From Liolophura sinensis (Eukaryota > Mollusca > Polyplacophora > Chitonida > Chitonidae): a stretch of DNA of 64,000 bases. The stretch spans positions 33,487,501-33,551,500 of the forward strand of contig NC_088303.1 of the NCBI RefSeq assembly GCF_032854445.1, written 5' to 3'. Shown one piece after another: positions 1 to 14,000 of this stretch. A program made the translations under genes and the position numbers. The number at the start of each line of letters is the position of its first letter. The stretch's first letter is position 1. The notes below the pieces were generated by a model. It was not told the origin of the DNA and ran no database searches. It was given only the letters and a program-made list of their open reading frames with translations.

Positions 1-480
1 CTACATTTGATCGTATATAAATTCCACAGTTTATCACACAATGATCCTGGTGATACCACAGTTTGCCAGATTGATCGTGTAAGAACATTTTACCATGTTG
101 ATTGTGTATGGATTGTGTTGATTATCTATGAACAGTTTACTACATGGATCTTGTAAGGACATTTGACCACATTTATCATGTAAGGACATTTTACCATATT
201 GATCATGTAAGGGTATTTTGCCACATTGGTCATGTTGATGCAACGGTTTATCACACTGATGATATTAATACCACATTTTTACAGATTGAACATGTAAATA
301 CCAGTTTCCATTATTGATGATGTAAATTAATTTGATAATTTAACATATTAACATTGATCATTTAAATACAAGTACCATATTTTACCATACTGATTATGTT
401 GATTATGTAAACCACAGTTTACTGGAACGATCATCTAAACACAGGATTTTGCTACATAGATCATGTGGATTTACCATAGG
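1..480. repeat. Degenerate short tandem repeats flanking the 62-bp satellite
   Basis: Irregular units of about 30-60 bp built around words such as 'taccacagttt', 'gattgatcatgtaa' and 'aaggacattttacca'. They resemble parts of the regular satellite that follows, so they are probably its decayed edge. No coding sequence is seen. Confidence 0.6.
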
Positions 481-1965
481 TTACCAGATTGAGCATGTAC
501 TTATCATATAGATCTACCACAGGTTACCAGATTGAGCATGTACTTATCACAGCGTACAGCAATTATCATATAGATCTACCACATGTTACTGGATTGAGCA
601 TGTACTTATCACAGCGTACTGCAATTATCATATAGATCTACCACAGGTTACCGGATTGAGCATGTACTTATCACAGCGTACAGCAATTATCATATAGATC
701 TACCACAGGTTACCGGATTGAGCATGTACTTATCACAGCGTACAGCAATTATCATATAGATCTACCACAGGTTACCGGATTGAGCATGTACTTATCACAG
801 CGTACAGCAATTATCATATAGATCTACCACAGGTTACCGGATTGAGCATGTACTTACTACAGCGTACTGCAATTATCATATAGATCTACCACAGGTTACC
901 AGATTGAGCATGTACTTATCACAGTGTACTGCAATTATCATATAGATCTACCACAGGTTACCGGATTGAGCATGTACTTATCACAGCGTACTGTATTTAT
1001 CATGTAGATCTACCACAGGTTACCGGATTGAGCATGTACTTACTACAGCGTACTGCAATTATCATATGGATCTACCACAGGTTACCGGATTGAGCATGTA
1101 CTTACTACAGCGTACTGCAATTATCATATAGATCTACCACAGGTTACCGGATTGAGCATGTACTTATCACAGCGTACTGCAATTATCATATAGATCTACC
1201 ACAGGTTACCGGATTGAGCATGTACTTATCACAGTGTACTGCAATTATCATATAGATCTACCACAGGTTACCAGATTGAGCATGTACTTATCACAGTGTA
1301 CTGCAATTATCATATAGATCTACCACAGGTTACCGGATTGAGCATGTACTTATCACAGTGTACTGCAATTATCATATAGATCTACCACAGGTTACCAGAT
1401 TGAGCATGTACTTATCACAGTGTACTGCAATTATCATATAGATCTACCACAGGTTACCGGATTGAGCATGTACTTATCACAGCGTACAGCAATTATCATA
1501 TAGATCTACCACAGGTTACCGGATTGAGCATGTACTTACTACAGCGTACTGCAATTATCATATAGATCTACCACAGGTTACCAGATTGAGCATGTACTTA
1601 TCACAGTGTACTGCAATTATCATATAGATCTACCACAGGTTACCGGATTGAGCATGTACTTATCACAGCGTACTGTATTTATCATGTAGATCTACCACAG
1701 GTTACCGGATTGAACATGTACTTACTACAGCGTACTGCAATTATCATATGGATCTACCACAGGTTACCGGATTGAGCATGTACTTACTACAGCGTACTGC
1801 AATTATCATATAGATCTACCACAGGTTACCAGATTGAGCATGTACTTATCACAGTGTACTGCAATTATCATATAGATCTACCACAGGTTACCGGATTGAG
1901 CATGTACTTATCACAGTGTACTGCAATTATCATGTAGATCTACCACAGGTTACCGGATTGAGCCT
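481..1965. repeat. 62-bp satellite array, about 24 copies
   Basis: Head-to-tail 62-bp monomers; for example the word 'tagatctacc' recurs at 571, 633 and 695. Variants at a few positions (gcgtact/gtgtact/gcgtaca, ttatcac/ttactac, catatag/catatgg/catgtag) define monomer subtypes. A block of about seven monomers at 745-1196 recurs in the same subtype order at about 1427-1878, an offset of 682 bp or 11 monomers. The array probably lies in an upstream intron of PLOD. Confidence 0.9.
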
Positions 1966-2610
1966 GTATTTGGGACGACATCTTGGTTCATAATAATGTT
2001 CTAAATAATGATGTGATGCATGTGTAAAAAAATTACACCTTTGTAAATCTGTTGTTTATATCCAAACACACATGCGTCTAATGCAAATATATTTATTTAC
2101 AATGTGTTACATCCTCGTTTATGACATGATTACATAAAGTCATTGTATAACAAGAGCTGGTCCCAAATACCCACCGGTGGGGCCTCCGTGGCTTAGTCGG
2201 TTAGCGCGCTAGTGCAGCGTAATGACCCATAAGCCTCTCACCAATGCGGCCGCTGTGAGTTCAAGTCCAGCTCATGCTGGCTTCCTCTGCGGCCGTACGT
2301 GGGAAGGTCTGCCAGCAACCTGAGGATCGTCGTGGGTTTCCCCCGGGCTGTGCTCGGTTTCCTCCCACCATAATGCTGGCCGCCGTTGTATAAGTGAAAT
2401 ATTCTTGAGTACGGCGTAAAACACCAATCAAATAAATAAATAAATCAAATACCCACCGGACAAAAATTAGTTGTCACATGTCTTTTTTTCATGAAATTAT
2501 AATCGAAAAAAATAATTGGAGCCCGCATTTGCAACTAACTGTTTGTGCTCTTTCATCTGAGCTTTATGTCATTTTTATGTTTTTTCCACCTTTAAGCACA
2601 AACTATATAG
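1966..2610. mobile_element. Foldback (MITE-like) element, split by a SINE
   Basis: The segment 1966-2174 begins 'gtatttggga' and ends with the inverse 'tcccaaatac'. After the inserted SINE (2178-2446), the sequence up to about 2600 matches, in reverse complement, the outer arm of the related element at 8857-9443 (shared words such as 'aaaacataaaaatgac'). No transposase ORF is seen. The left outer arm is not evident beside the satellite. Confidence 0.55.
2178..2446 (+). mobile_element. tRNA-derived SINE (family 1), full length, with target-site duplication
   Basis: This is the best plus-strand copy of the commonest SINE here. It has a tRNA-like head (ggcctccgtggcttagtcgg, then a B-box-like gagttcaagtccag), a body (gcggccgtacgtgggaag; tgggtttcccccgggctg) and a tail (acggcgtaaaacaccaatca, then TAAA repeats). 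A 13-bp direct repeat, aaatacccaccgg, flanks it at 2165-2177 and 2447-2459, which marks a clean insertion into the foldback element. Confidence 0.9.
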
Positions 2611-3495
2611 TGTATTAATACAGATACATCAGGCTTGATGGCTATTTTAATTGAGCAATAAATTCCTGCATTGTATATGAAAACTTTTCCTCTCGGCACT
2701 TGCAGCAGGAAGTTTGCCGTGATTCTCAGTCAGGCTTTATGGTAATTACACCTACTAATTCCTGGTATCTAAGTGTAATACCTGTATTCAGTACAAACTA
2801 TAGATTTCTTTGAAGTGCTCAAACCAAGAAATTGATAGAATGTAATCTCACTTGTGAAAATTGCATGTAAATTAAAGGCGCCTTTTGTATTTTGGGGCAT
2901 AATTGAGGAAGCAGGATATTTTGGATCAGATGTGTTCATAACTCTTGTACATGTATTATTAAAATCTCTGGTGGGTTGATGTGCAAACGCCTTGTCATTT
3001 CTTGGAACCATAAGTCATATTTTTTATAAGATGTTTATGACACATCTTTATGTTTATGACACATCTTAATGTTAAAGCTAGGAAAAAAAAGGGAAGAAAA
3101 GAAAAAAAGACAAAGCCCATCGTGTATTATGGAGTCGTGGTGCAACATTACTATGTATAGATTGTCATTTGGAGAGTGCATCGGGTTGGCTGGCAGTAGC
3201 GATACCAGCTGGGGTAATCCTCTGTCAGATTGGCTGTGCTGGGCTCGCACGCCTCAAAATGCCGAATTTTCCTAGAATTCCTTCCTGATTCAGCCCTCAG
3301 TCCTGCCAATTGTTTCGGTCACACGCAATTAACCTCGAAATAGACCCAAACATGGCTCTGGTTGATTAGTTTATTTGTGATTGGAGATACAATCAACCCG
3401 TAATTGTCTTATGTTTTAGTAGGTAGAAATTAACATACACTGTACTTGCTGTCATATGCACACAGCAATTCCTTTGAGCTTTATGGGAATGACAG

Positions 3496-3532
3496 AGAGC
3501 CCGGGGGAAACCCACGACCATCTGCAGGTTTA
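3496..3532 (-). mobile_element. Family 1 SINE fragment
   Basis: Short match to the SINE body (agcccgggggaaacccacga, then ccatctgcaggtt). No head or tail was seen. Confidence 0.5.
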
Positions 3533-4267
3533 AATAATAATGTATTTGTGTAAAATATCTATTGCATCAAATTATGATTCAGTACATAGGTCAAGTAGTT
3601 AGCTATGTGGTATATGGCCAAGAGTAGACAGTGTTTTATACAGCTTCCTGCTTCATCAACTGGGCCCCGGGCCATATGTGGTCAGCCACTGGCTACCTGT
3701 TAGCTCACCATTAGCCCATTTCTACATAGGACACAGATTTTATATTAGAATGTGGACTGGTCTGTAGATAAGGTTACCATGCAGTTATTTGTTACTTTTG
3801 TGCAGCGATTCAACTACTATTTCACAGGCTCACTACAAACACACCATTTGCAAAGTCTGTGATATATGATACAGGCTGGCTGAAAACTGGCTCAAACTGA
3901 CCACACCCATGATCATCTTAACCTTTCCAACATAAAAATGCTTTGTACCAAGTTTAAAAGTTACGTTACTTTTCAGATAGTGGTAAAAAACCTTGAACAG
4001 CATTGATATTTACTCCAGCATTGATAGCATTGAGCATTGATATATAAATCTCCATACATAATTCATTTGAGCTGCGCTTCTAAATACTGTTCATCACAAT
4101 ATGGTTGAAATATTGCCGATGTGGCATTAAGCTATAACCGTTCATACATTCTAAATACTGTATCATGTGCTGGCTACTGTGCCATTTTGGTTAAAAGAGT
4201 TGACCTTTAAGGCCTCAATCCTGAGCTGGATGAATGGTAGGAAAGAAAGCATGGTTCTTGTGGCCTG

Positions 4268-4540
4268 TATTTGACATCCAGCATTATGGAAATAACCAGT
4301 AGTCAGTTGTGCCATCCAGCATTATGGAAATGAACAGTTGTCAGTTGTGGCATTCAGCTTTATGAAAATACCCAGTTGTCATTTGTGGCATTCAGCATTA
4401 TGGAAATAACCTGTTGTCAGTTGTGCCATCCAGCATTAAGGAAATAAACAGTTGTCATTTGTGCCATTCAGCATTATGGAAATAACCAGTAGTCATTTGT
4501 GGCACTCAGAATTATGGAAATAACCAGTACTCAGTTGAGA
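4268..4540. repeat. 38-bp minisatellite, about 7 copies
   Basis: The word 'gcattatgga' or close variants recur every 38 bp (4281, 4319, 4357, 4395, 4433 and on), joined by 'ttgtcagttgtgccatcca'-like text. It is intronic if the PLOD gene continues upstream. Confidence 0.8.
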
Positions 4541-4940
4541 CTGGGCTTAGTGTCGTGCCGAGTGTCTTTGGCTTACATGCTTGAGTGAGGCAGCATAAAC
4601 TGAGTGTGAGAAGACATACATCTACAAACCCCAGTATGGGTAAATGAACCATACAAATACATCATAGCAGTTATGTATTACATCAAAATGTGAGTGTTAA
4701 TTTCCTAGACAACTAGCATCTCATGTGTTTTCCGCAGGACATTCAAAAAAATGTTCTTTGTCTGTCATATGAACCACCCTTTTTCGTGTCATGAAAAGAT
4801 ATGACCAACAAGCAATGTTTCGCATTTGATTCCGAGAGCCACATTAAAGAAAATGTAAATCAGTTCTGTTTCATGTTCATTATGTTGGTGAGCTGTGCAT
4901 GTATGTTAAATAACCCTTGTTTTTTTTTTTTGTCTTCTAG

Positions 4941-5053
4941 GTTTTATTGGATATGCAAAAGACATATACGAAATTGTTTCCCATGACGTCATCAAAAATC
5001 GTGATGATGATCAACTGTACTACACGAAGATTTACCTTGATCCAGAACTGAGG
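4941..5053 (+). CDS. PLOD: PLOD exon a (glycosyltransferase region)
   Basis: Acceptor 'tgtcttctag' and donor 'gtaagc'. It encodes [12 protein letters not shown]...[17 protein letters not shown]. The acidic run matches the Asp-rich metal-binding segment of the LH3 glycosyltransferase domain. Enters with two bases of a split codon and leaves in phase 0. Confidence 0.95.
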
Positions 5054-8000
5054 GTAAGCTTAGCAATCTAAAATACCCCGTAGTTAAAGACTTCTGTTAC
5101 CTACGCTATAAGATTCAAGACGCACGCGTAACACATTTTTATACAAATGAGAGTATTTTCTGTTTTTGAAAGGTTTGCCTTGAAAGGTTTCCAGCTTTTC
5201 AAGAAGGCATGATAGAACTTTAGATGTAATTTGTGAAAGAATTGCAGACATTAAAATTATGTTTCTGCACTTATTAATATTGAAATATTGCTTATTTTGT
5301 CTAGGCATGCAGAATAATTATATTCATTATGTTTGACTGTTATTTATAGATGTTGATAAATGTGGATAGTTGACTTTTTGACTTTTCAGTTTGCTCATTC
5401 CGTTTGTAGGATATGTAAAATTCACAAGCAGGAAATGGGATGAAAATGTCATTAGCTAGGCTAGTGATAAATGATAAATGATTTAAAAAAGAATAATTAA
5501 TAAAGAAATGTCCCCATTGTTGATGGGCATTCAATGGCAATAAGACCCCACCATGAAGTTCTGGAAGACCCGACTAGACCCTGTGGCCAGTGGACCCCAG
5601 CTAATTTGGCTTCACACTTCTAAGACTAATTCGGGGGTTGACAGTTCTGAGGTCACTTGAGTGGTTTGTTGCAGTCTAATGTTTGTTAACTTCCACCAGT
5701 ATGGTGTACACATGTACATGTACATCATATGTGGGAAAGTTCATCATTTACCTGCCAGTGGTATGTGGTTTTCCCAGGCAGGCTGTTTACCTACACCCAA
5801 TAAACTCTCCAATAAACAATAAACTGTAGAAGTGAATTATTCTTGAGTATGTCATTACACAGAAATAAATACATGAAATTAAACACGATCTTTGTTATAA
5901 CAGAGAAAACATTGTTTTTTTTTTTCAGAAAAAATGGAGTATAAGGTTGGACAATAGAGGTGAAATATTTCAGAATCTTAATGGAGCTTTAGGTGAGTAC
6001 TTCAGTACTTCTGCTGACTCTGTTTCTCCTTCAGGTCATGTTTAGTTCTTGTACCTCACATAAAGTTTTACATACATGTAGACCATTTCAAATTTACTGG
6101 GGGGCCCTCCGTGGTCATCCGTTCATGGTCGTGCGTTTGTGGTCATGCGTTCGTTGTGAGTTCTAGTCATTCTCATGTTGGCTTCCTCTCTGGCCATATG
6201 TTTGAAAGTCTGTTAGCAACCTGCTGATAGTCGTGGGTTCCCCCCGGGATCACCCTGGTTTCCTCCTATCATAATGCTGGCCACCATGATATGAGTGAAA
6301 TGTTCTTGAGTACGGCATAAAACACCAATTAAATATATAAATAAATAAATCAGATTTAATGGAGCTGTCAAATTGAGAGAATACCTGTGCGAAGGTTCTT
6401 GCTTGTTAGATTAGCTTGTTAGAAAAACTGTTAATTTGAGATTCTACAAAACCATTTACATGTATAACGCACATCAAAATTTAAAATATAATTTAAATGC
6501 ATATTTTTAGACCATATGAGTTAATATTAGAAACACTAAACAAGTGTTATGTTAAAGAGACTATACTGGGAAATTATGGTGAAAAAATTGATCAGCTCAA
6601 ATCCAATCAAATTTTTGCTAATATATTAGAGTGGCCCAGATAATTACCTTTCATGAAATATCATCCTTGTCCGTCCTCGTGTTAGCGTGCAAAATTTCTT
6701 CATAAAATGTATAGTACTTCATTTGTGCTTCATTACTTTATCAAATTTGAGAATCATTTTAACATTATAAATAGTACAGATAGGAGTCTAATATTTTTGT
6801 GAAGAGCAATCATTTGAACCTTTCTTGTGAATAGAGAAAATGTGATTTGATTAGCCAATACAGATTTGTTTGCCCAAAATCTATAGCATAGCCTTTTTAA
6901 TGGTAAATACATGAAAATTTGAAGCTGTGAATGCGTATTGTATCTGACTTTAAAATCTTGACTTGAGTCGAAAGTCCCTTTGTGGAATTCATTCAGAAAT
7001 GGGGGGGAAAAATGGCATTTTAAATACATGGAAGATTTTAAGAATGTCTAGTTTATGGTATAAATCACATCTTATCTACCTTTCAGTATTTGAACTGTAG
7101 GAAAAACAAAGGCAGCTTGTAAGACAAAAAAATAGGGATAATTTGTTTGCCATTTTTCTCATGCCATTAAGAATGCCTCTAGGGCAGCTTGACCTAGCTT
7201 TTGCCTGGCTAGAGTATGGAGCCTAGATAAATTCTCACTGGTATTTATGGGACGTTATTTTCTCCAGTCTGTCATAATTTTATGACCTGGGAACAAACCT
7301 GTCAAAACAAACAGTACTGAGTACATTTATTATACTCATGTCACTTAGAGAAGTAAAGTAAGCTACTTCCACAAACTGCTGATTTTCTTCCATAAATAAA
7401 GCCGTTTTATGGAGCAACGTATGGAGCTGATTATATTTCCTGTCATAACTTTTGTTGAAGTTGTCCACAGGTGAGCAAAACTCAGCAAAAACAATTCGAA
7501 CAGTTTTGTTTTGACAAACAAATTGATAATTCCATTTAACTATATTTCTTATTTATTTGTGCAGAAGTTGGTACACTCTTAAATGCTTTCAACTATTTTA
7601 ATATTATATAGTTATTTTAAGTAGACATGAATTCAGTGTAGCTTACACCTGCTCTGTATAAATCATTTGTTTGACATATTTGATTGGTGTTTTACGCTGT
7701 ACTCAAGAGTATTTCACTTATCCTTCAGCAGCCAGCATTATGATGGGAAGAAACAGGGCAGAGCCCAGTTTCACAGATCGGCATACGACATTTTTTCTCG
7801 TACACTTGTCGCACTATATATTGTATGTCACTATTAACGTAGCATTGTCCTATATGTGCAATATTGTACAAGTTTAACATCTTTGTGAAAGTGGTCCCAG
7901 AGCCATTACCATCCACAGGTTGCTGGCAGATTTTCCCATGTATGGCTGGATAGGAAGCCAGCATGAGCTGGACTTGAACTCACAATGGCTGCCTTGGTGA

Positions 8001-11000
8001 GAGGCTCCTGGGTCACTGCATAAATCTTATTTTAATTTCGCTCATAGCTCTACAGTAGCCAATCCCGTGTTAAAGGGAGACTACTCCTGATAAATTGTCA
8101 TCACATTTTTGCTTCACTTCTGTTAAACATAACAATGTGCAGTCAGTGTGCGTAATGCACATAAGCAGATTTCTTCCATGAGTGTGCATTTCTTTTTTTT
8201 TTTAATTTCAGATGAGATTGTGGTAAAGTTCAAAGAACCAAATAGCTACTTGTACAACATCAAGACAGGAACAACCCCTATCGTTGTCCATGGCAACGGA
8301 CCCATTAAGGTAATGATGCCGTATACAATTACAGTGGTCATCTGTCAAAGTGTAAGACTTCAAAACACACTACAGTGTAGCTAGTTTGATACTACCTCAG
8401 CCGAAAGAGAATATGACATGACGTAAACTACACGTTTTGTTTCATGTTCTGTTTGTACTATTTGTAAATATATAAAAACCAATCATGATTATTTAATGTC
8501 ATAAACCTTCAAAAGTATGACTGTAGACTCGCTACATGTTAAGGGCATGTACGTTTCTGGAGTTGAAAGTTTTTGTTTTTATACAATTCCCCTCAGTATT
8601 TAGATTTTAAGACCGAGTTCACCCATAATTACATTGTCAAGTAATTTTTATGGGTTGTTCAGTATTGTCATGCTTTTTTTTATTTTTATTTTCACACAAA
8701 ATCTTACAAAGAAATATGTCACTATTTTTTCACCCCACTAACAACATAACCACATGTTCATTAATTTGCCTAAACTTGCTAGTCTGGTACACTGTTGTAT
8801 GTCAGGCCCAGGGATTACAAAGTGATCTTAGACTTAAGTCAAATTTTCAGATCACTTAAAGGTGGAGAAAACATAAAAATGACACAAAGTTCTGATGAAA
8901 GAGTGTGAAAAGCTATTCCTAAATGTGGTTTTCAATATTTTTTCCAATTTTTCCTTAAAGAGAAAAAGATGCTTGAAAGTAATTTTTCTGTGGTGGGTAT
9001 TTGGGACCAAATTTTGGTATTTATAGTCTTTGTTTAATAATGTCATAAATGAGGATGTAGCACAGGTTTAATAAATATTTTTGCACTAGAATTTCTTCTT
9101 TACAGCTGACAAATGTATTAAACCTCAATTTGGATCATATTCATATTTTTAATATGTTCATAAATATTATCAAAATTTTGGTTAAATGCATGTTGCGATA
9201 TAAACAACAAATTTGCGTTCAAATAAATTTATTAGCATGCATCACATCCTTATTTAGAACATTATTATGCAACAGCGATAAAAACCAAAAGTTGGTCCCA
9301 AATACCTACCATGCAAAAATATTTTCAAATACACTTTCCTCTTGAAAAAAAATCCCCCCAAAATATTAAAGATAGTTGCAAGTAAATTTTGAAGCTCTTT
9401 TATCTAATTTTGGCATCATTCTTATGTTTTGTGCTCCTTTAAAATTGTTTTTTTTTTCTTGTATTATAAGGTCAAAACTTAGCTTGAAAATTAAATGTAA
9501 GTTCTGAGTAAGTTATTGTGCAATGTATTCCAGCAAAAATTACAGAAAAGCAACATACCAAATGTAATGATTGAAGGGTTGACTTAATTCTAAGATGACT
9601 TCATGATCCTGTGGTCTGATGTATTTGTAAACAACAATCTGTTTTCATGCTTCTGGCTTTTTTATTGAGCAGACAATATACAAAGAGACATTCTGTGATT
9701 TTTCACACCGCTATGAACTGTTCCACATTATTGTTTAGGTGGAGTTTAACCGAATGGCTGCATATTTGACAGAAGGCTGGACACCAACAGGGGGCTGTAA
9801 GCTATGTAAAGAGGATACCATCAGCCTGGAGGGTTTGAAGGTCAGCTGGAAAGATCAGTTTTTGATGACCTGCCTTCGGTTTCACAAAATCTCAAAGTCT
9901 CAGTAAATTTTGAAGTTTTGAAGTGAAGTTTTATTAATCGAGATTCTTGACTTCAAATTTTGTTTGTACGATGTACTGTTTTTGAGTATTGTATATTTGG
10001 GCTTGAGTTTTGTTTTTCTATTGAGTCATACTCAATTCAAGGTTTTAAATTTGAGATAAAGTGTTGCCTCTTAGATGTGCATATTGTTTAATTGAAGTAC
10101 TAATTTAGACATTATATAAAGCAATTGAAGTCATACCTAATATAAAGGCTCAAGGTTGGCAAAGGTATCATAATTAGATCACTCTAGTTATGATGATGAA
10201 TTTTTCTTTACACATGACAACATTGTAAAATTAGTACAGGTATTTCAGTGTGAAAAAATTTTGAAGTACATGTATTAAAATGTTTTTTTTTGTGTGTAAA
10301 ATGAAATGAAGTAATATTTATAAACATGGCATAATTACCTTTCAGAAATTTAGAACATGCAGAAAAGAATGTTTTTTTTATTTTATTTTTTTTTATTTTG
10401 CTGCAGGAAGAGGATTTTCCCACTGTGATGATGGGAATTTTCATTGAGAGGCCGACCCCATTCATTACAGAGTTCTTCTGGAATATTGGAAATCTGACAT
10501 ATCCCAAACAGAAGATTGATATTATTATTCATAATGCTGTAAGTAAATACTGGCCTAAATGTCAATGATTGACGTGGTTTTAACACACTTGCCTTAAAAA
10601 TACTAGGACACATAAGGTACAGGTTCAACCCTGGCCTTGGACAGGGAAGTAAATCTGTAGATTCTCCTGGACACAGTATTTTGGAGGTTTGGTGACGACA
10701 TGGAGTGTTTTGAACCAATGTGGTGTTCATATATGTTTACGTCACATGGTAAAGTTCTTCAGTAATGTGTCCAAGGGTCGGTGGTTTTCCCTGTCACATC
10801 TGTTTCTTATGAAATTGATGGCCATCAAGATAAGTGCAAATTGTTGAATATGGCGCTGAACAACAATCAAAAACAAAAACACAAAAAATAATTGTCCAGC
10901 ACCATATGTCCATCAGTGGCCAAGTAATGTACAGTGTAGTTCTTGTGACAACATCTAGTTCTTGTGGCGGACATAAACCCCTGGATCAGTATTAAGCGTA

Positions 11001-14000
11001 TATCATACATGACATAAGTTGTTTTCTTGTTTGAGAAAACTTGAAATATTTGCAGTATACATAATGCTCAACTTCCATTCCAGGCTTATCTGAAAACTAA
11101 AAAAGTGTGCAAGTATGGTAAACAATTGCTGTATTACAGCTCGTGTTAGGCTTTTTTCCCCCTGTTCTAAAAACACAAACCTTATGTATATATATGTCAG
11201 TTATCGCTATACATGCGTTGGTTTATTCCAAATACTTTGTGGCAGTGATGGTTTTAACCTGAGAAAGCTAAAGAAACAAAACGTGCCTGTTTCAATCTTT
11301 CAGAGTGTAGATCTTCAAAAGCATTCAGTCAGCATTCATATTACCTGATTTTGGGGAATAATGTATTAATTTTAATTTATGCAATTAATGTAGAATCTGC
11401 AAAACGTACACGTGCAAGACTATGAGAGGAAAGCTTTTGGACCTTAGTGACACACTGGGAGATATGTTTTGATGACAAATTTTTTAGATGGAAAACAAAG
11501 TCACACTAAATGAATTCATGTCAACAAATTTACCATCATGTTTGTCAGACTTTTGGATGTTTTGTCGGTTAATTAAGACAACAGGGTTTTTGTCCGCAGG
11601 GGTTTTTGTTTGCCTGAGTTTTTGTCCGCCGGGACTTTTGTCCTGGATTTATATATGTCAGTCTAAATGTGCACGTACATGTAATGGTAAGAAGTGGAAA
11701 TCTGTTGGTATATGGATTTGTATTTGTATTTAGTTGTAAAATCAACGGTTTTATCATTGTCCATTGTATTTATGCGCAGGATAGTATGTGAAATTACAAA
11801 TCTAGTGTAAATTTATGATGTTTTTTTTTTTCAGCATGAATATCACAGAAAAGATGTAGTAAAGTTCACCTTGGCCAACAAGGGAAAGTACAATTCTGTA
11901 CAGTTGATCTCGCCTGACCAAGAAATGACTGAGTGGAACGCCCGAAATGCTGGCCTGTGAGTTCAGTATAAATGTTTGTCATTTTAGTAGGACATGCTTC
12001 TTATGCTTATTCAACAAAAGTATAAAAAAGAAGTCAAGTAGAACAGTAAAAATGTTGGGTGTCAAGAGAACTATAGACCATAGCAAGGTAGATCTCATAC
12101 ACAGTTACCAGCCTCGGTGCATGAATGTTTGCCGCAGGAAGGGGGCAACGGTTTTTATTTTTGTGGCAGGATTTTTGAAAGCTGCCAATAAAAACTGTAC
12201 CCTGAGAATTGCACATGGAGCAAAAGTGAAAGATAAACATGTGGGATTTACATGAAGTTGCCCCAGTATGGTGGCTCCCAGTAGTTTGATAATGATGAAA
12301 TGATTTTGAGGCACATGATGCTTGCACGCGATGGAGTGATATTGTTGGTCGACCTCTGAAAGAAGTCCAGCAGAAACTATATGGATCTTAGTCCTGATCT
12401 TGTGACGTTGGCCTGTGGAAGGAAGTAGGATTAGTTCTATTTTAGAATGCATCATAGCAATATGTCAAGATATGTAGCAGGATAGACTCAATGTTGGCAC
12501 ACTCATGGTGCTGCATCACTGGTATGCCATGCTGGAGATACCTGTTGACCTGAACACTGGCATGAAGTTTGATTCGTTTTGTAAACACTTACAACAATGA
12601 CGGAAGTTAACGCATAGCGTAGCCAGCATGTGTTGTGTTCCCTGATTGTTTTGTCAACCGTCATTTAGCCAGTCAATAAAGTTGTCAATAAAGATAAGGG
12701 TAACAGATTGCTTGAGGGATATATTATTTGATCGGTGGAAACTTTGCCCATTACATAAGGCGGGACGACCAAAATCTGGCGTACCTAAACCAACGGCCGC
12801 CGGCTTTTATGGAGATGCTTGGTTCTGAAGTTGGAGACGTAACCAACTTGTAACTGAACCAGTGTTTCCAGGTTGTGAAGCAGATGGTCTATCCCGCAAT
12901 CCGCTGCAAAATGGCTTCAACATTTGACGTTACTCTGCTCTCCCAATACAGGTGCCGATTCCTCAAAGCTATTTCTGACTTGAGTCAAAATTTGATATGC
13001 GATCTTAAAGCTCATTTTTTCTGCTTCAGAAATTAAAATTTTTGTTCACCTCGTCAGTTTTATCTGAATACAAATGTGCCCAAATGTCAGCTTCAGTTAC
13101 GAAAATGAAAGCATTGTGAAGAGGGTTAAAATTTTGACTTAAGTCAGAAATGGTTTGTGGAATTGGCCCCTGGAGATTATACAAATTACAATGTGAAAAA
13201 TGCTTGAGTTGACGAAAACATTTCACACTAATCCAGAACCAGAAAACCAGTGATGTCATTTCACTAGTTGACGTTTATAAACAGTTTTCAAGGCTGATGG
13301 CACATGAATTACAAAGCCGGTTGGCGTATGAATTTCGAAGCCTGGTGGTACATGAATTTCGAAGCCAGTTGGTGCATGAATTTCGAAGCCGGTTGGCATA
13401 TGAATTTCGAAGCCTTTTGGGTACATGAATTTCGAAGCCAGTTGGTACATGAATTTTGAAGCCTGTTGGTACATAAATTTCGAAGCCTGTTGGTACTTGA
13501 ATTACAAAGCCGATTGGCGTATGAATTTCGAAGCCGCTTGGTACATGAATTTCGAAGCCTGGTGGTACATGAATTTTGAAGCCTGGTGGTACATGAATTT
13601 TGAAGGCTGTTGGTACATAAATTTCGAAGCCGCTTGGTGCATGAATTTCGAAGCCTGTTGGTACATGAACTTCGAAACCTGTTGGTACCTGAATTTCGAA
13701 GCCAGTTGGTGCATGAATTTTGAAGCCGCTTGGTACATGAATTTTGAAGCCTGTTGCTACATGAATTATCAGCTTTGACAAGCAGCTCTGTAATTCGCTC
13801 TTGTGAGTGAAATTTTTGACATCCTGTATTTTAATATTGGCCATCTACTTTGACGATATCAACTTTTTGTAGAACGTCACACTATTGCAAATGAGTGCTT
13901 GCTTCATATGTGTACTTAAGTTACATGGCTGCACATATTTTGACAGTTTGGTGTGCATGTCACGTTTTGTTAACATTCATTTTAATGTCCTCTCATTTCA

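Noticed and set aside
481-1965. Regular repeats that could suggest a CRISPR array
   Set aside because: The whole 62-bp unit is repeated, with no unique spacers, in an intron-rich animal genome. It is satellite DNA.
2178-2290. tRNA-like segments at SINE heads (also 19722, 37989, 46994)
   Set aside because: They are joined to SINE bodies and tails, occur in many copies and lack a paired acceptor stem, so they are not tRNA genes.
12105-12455. Overlapping ORFs of 97-116 codons
   Set aside because: They lie in the intron after PLOD exon f, show no family motif and overlap one another in different frames, as expected by chance.
13275-13844. 189-codon minus ORF (GFEIHVPT repeats)
   Set aside because: It arises wholly from the 24-bp intronic minisatellite; no start context or homology.
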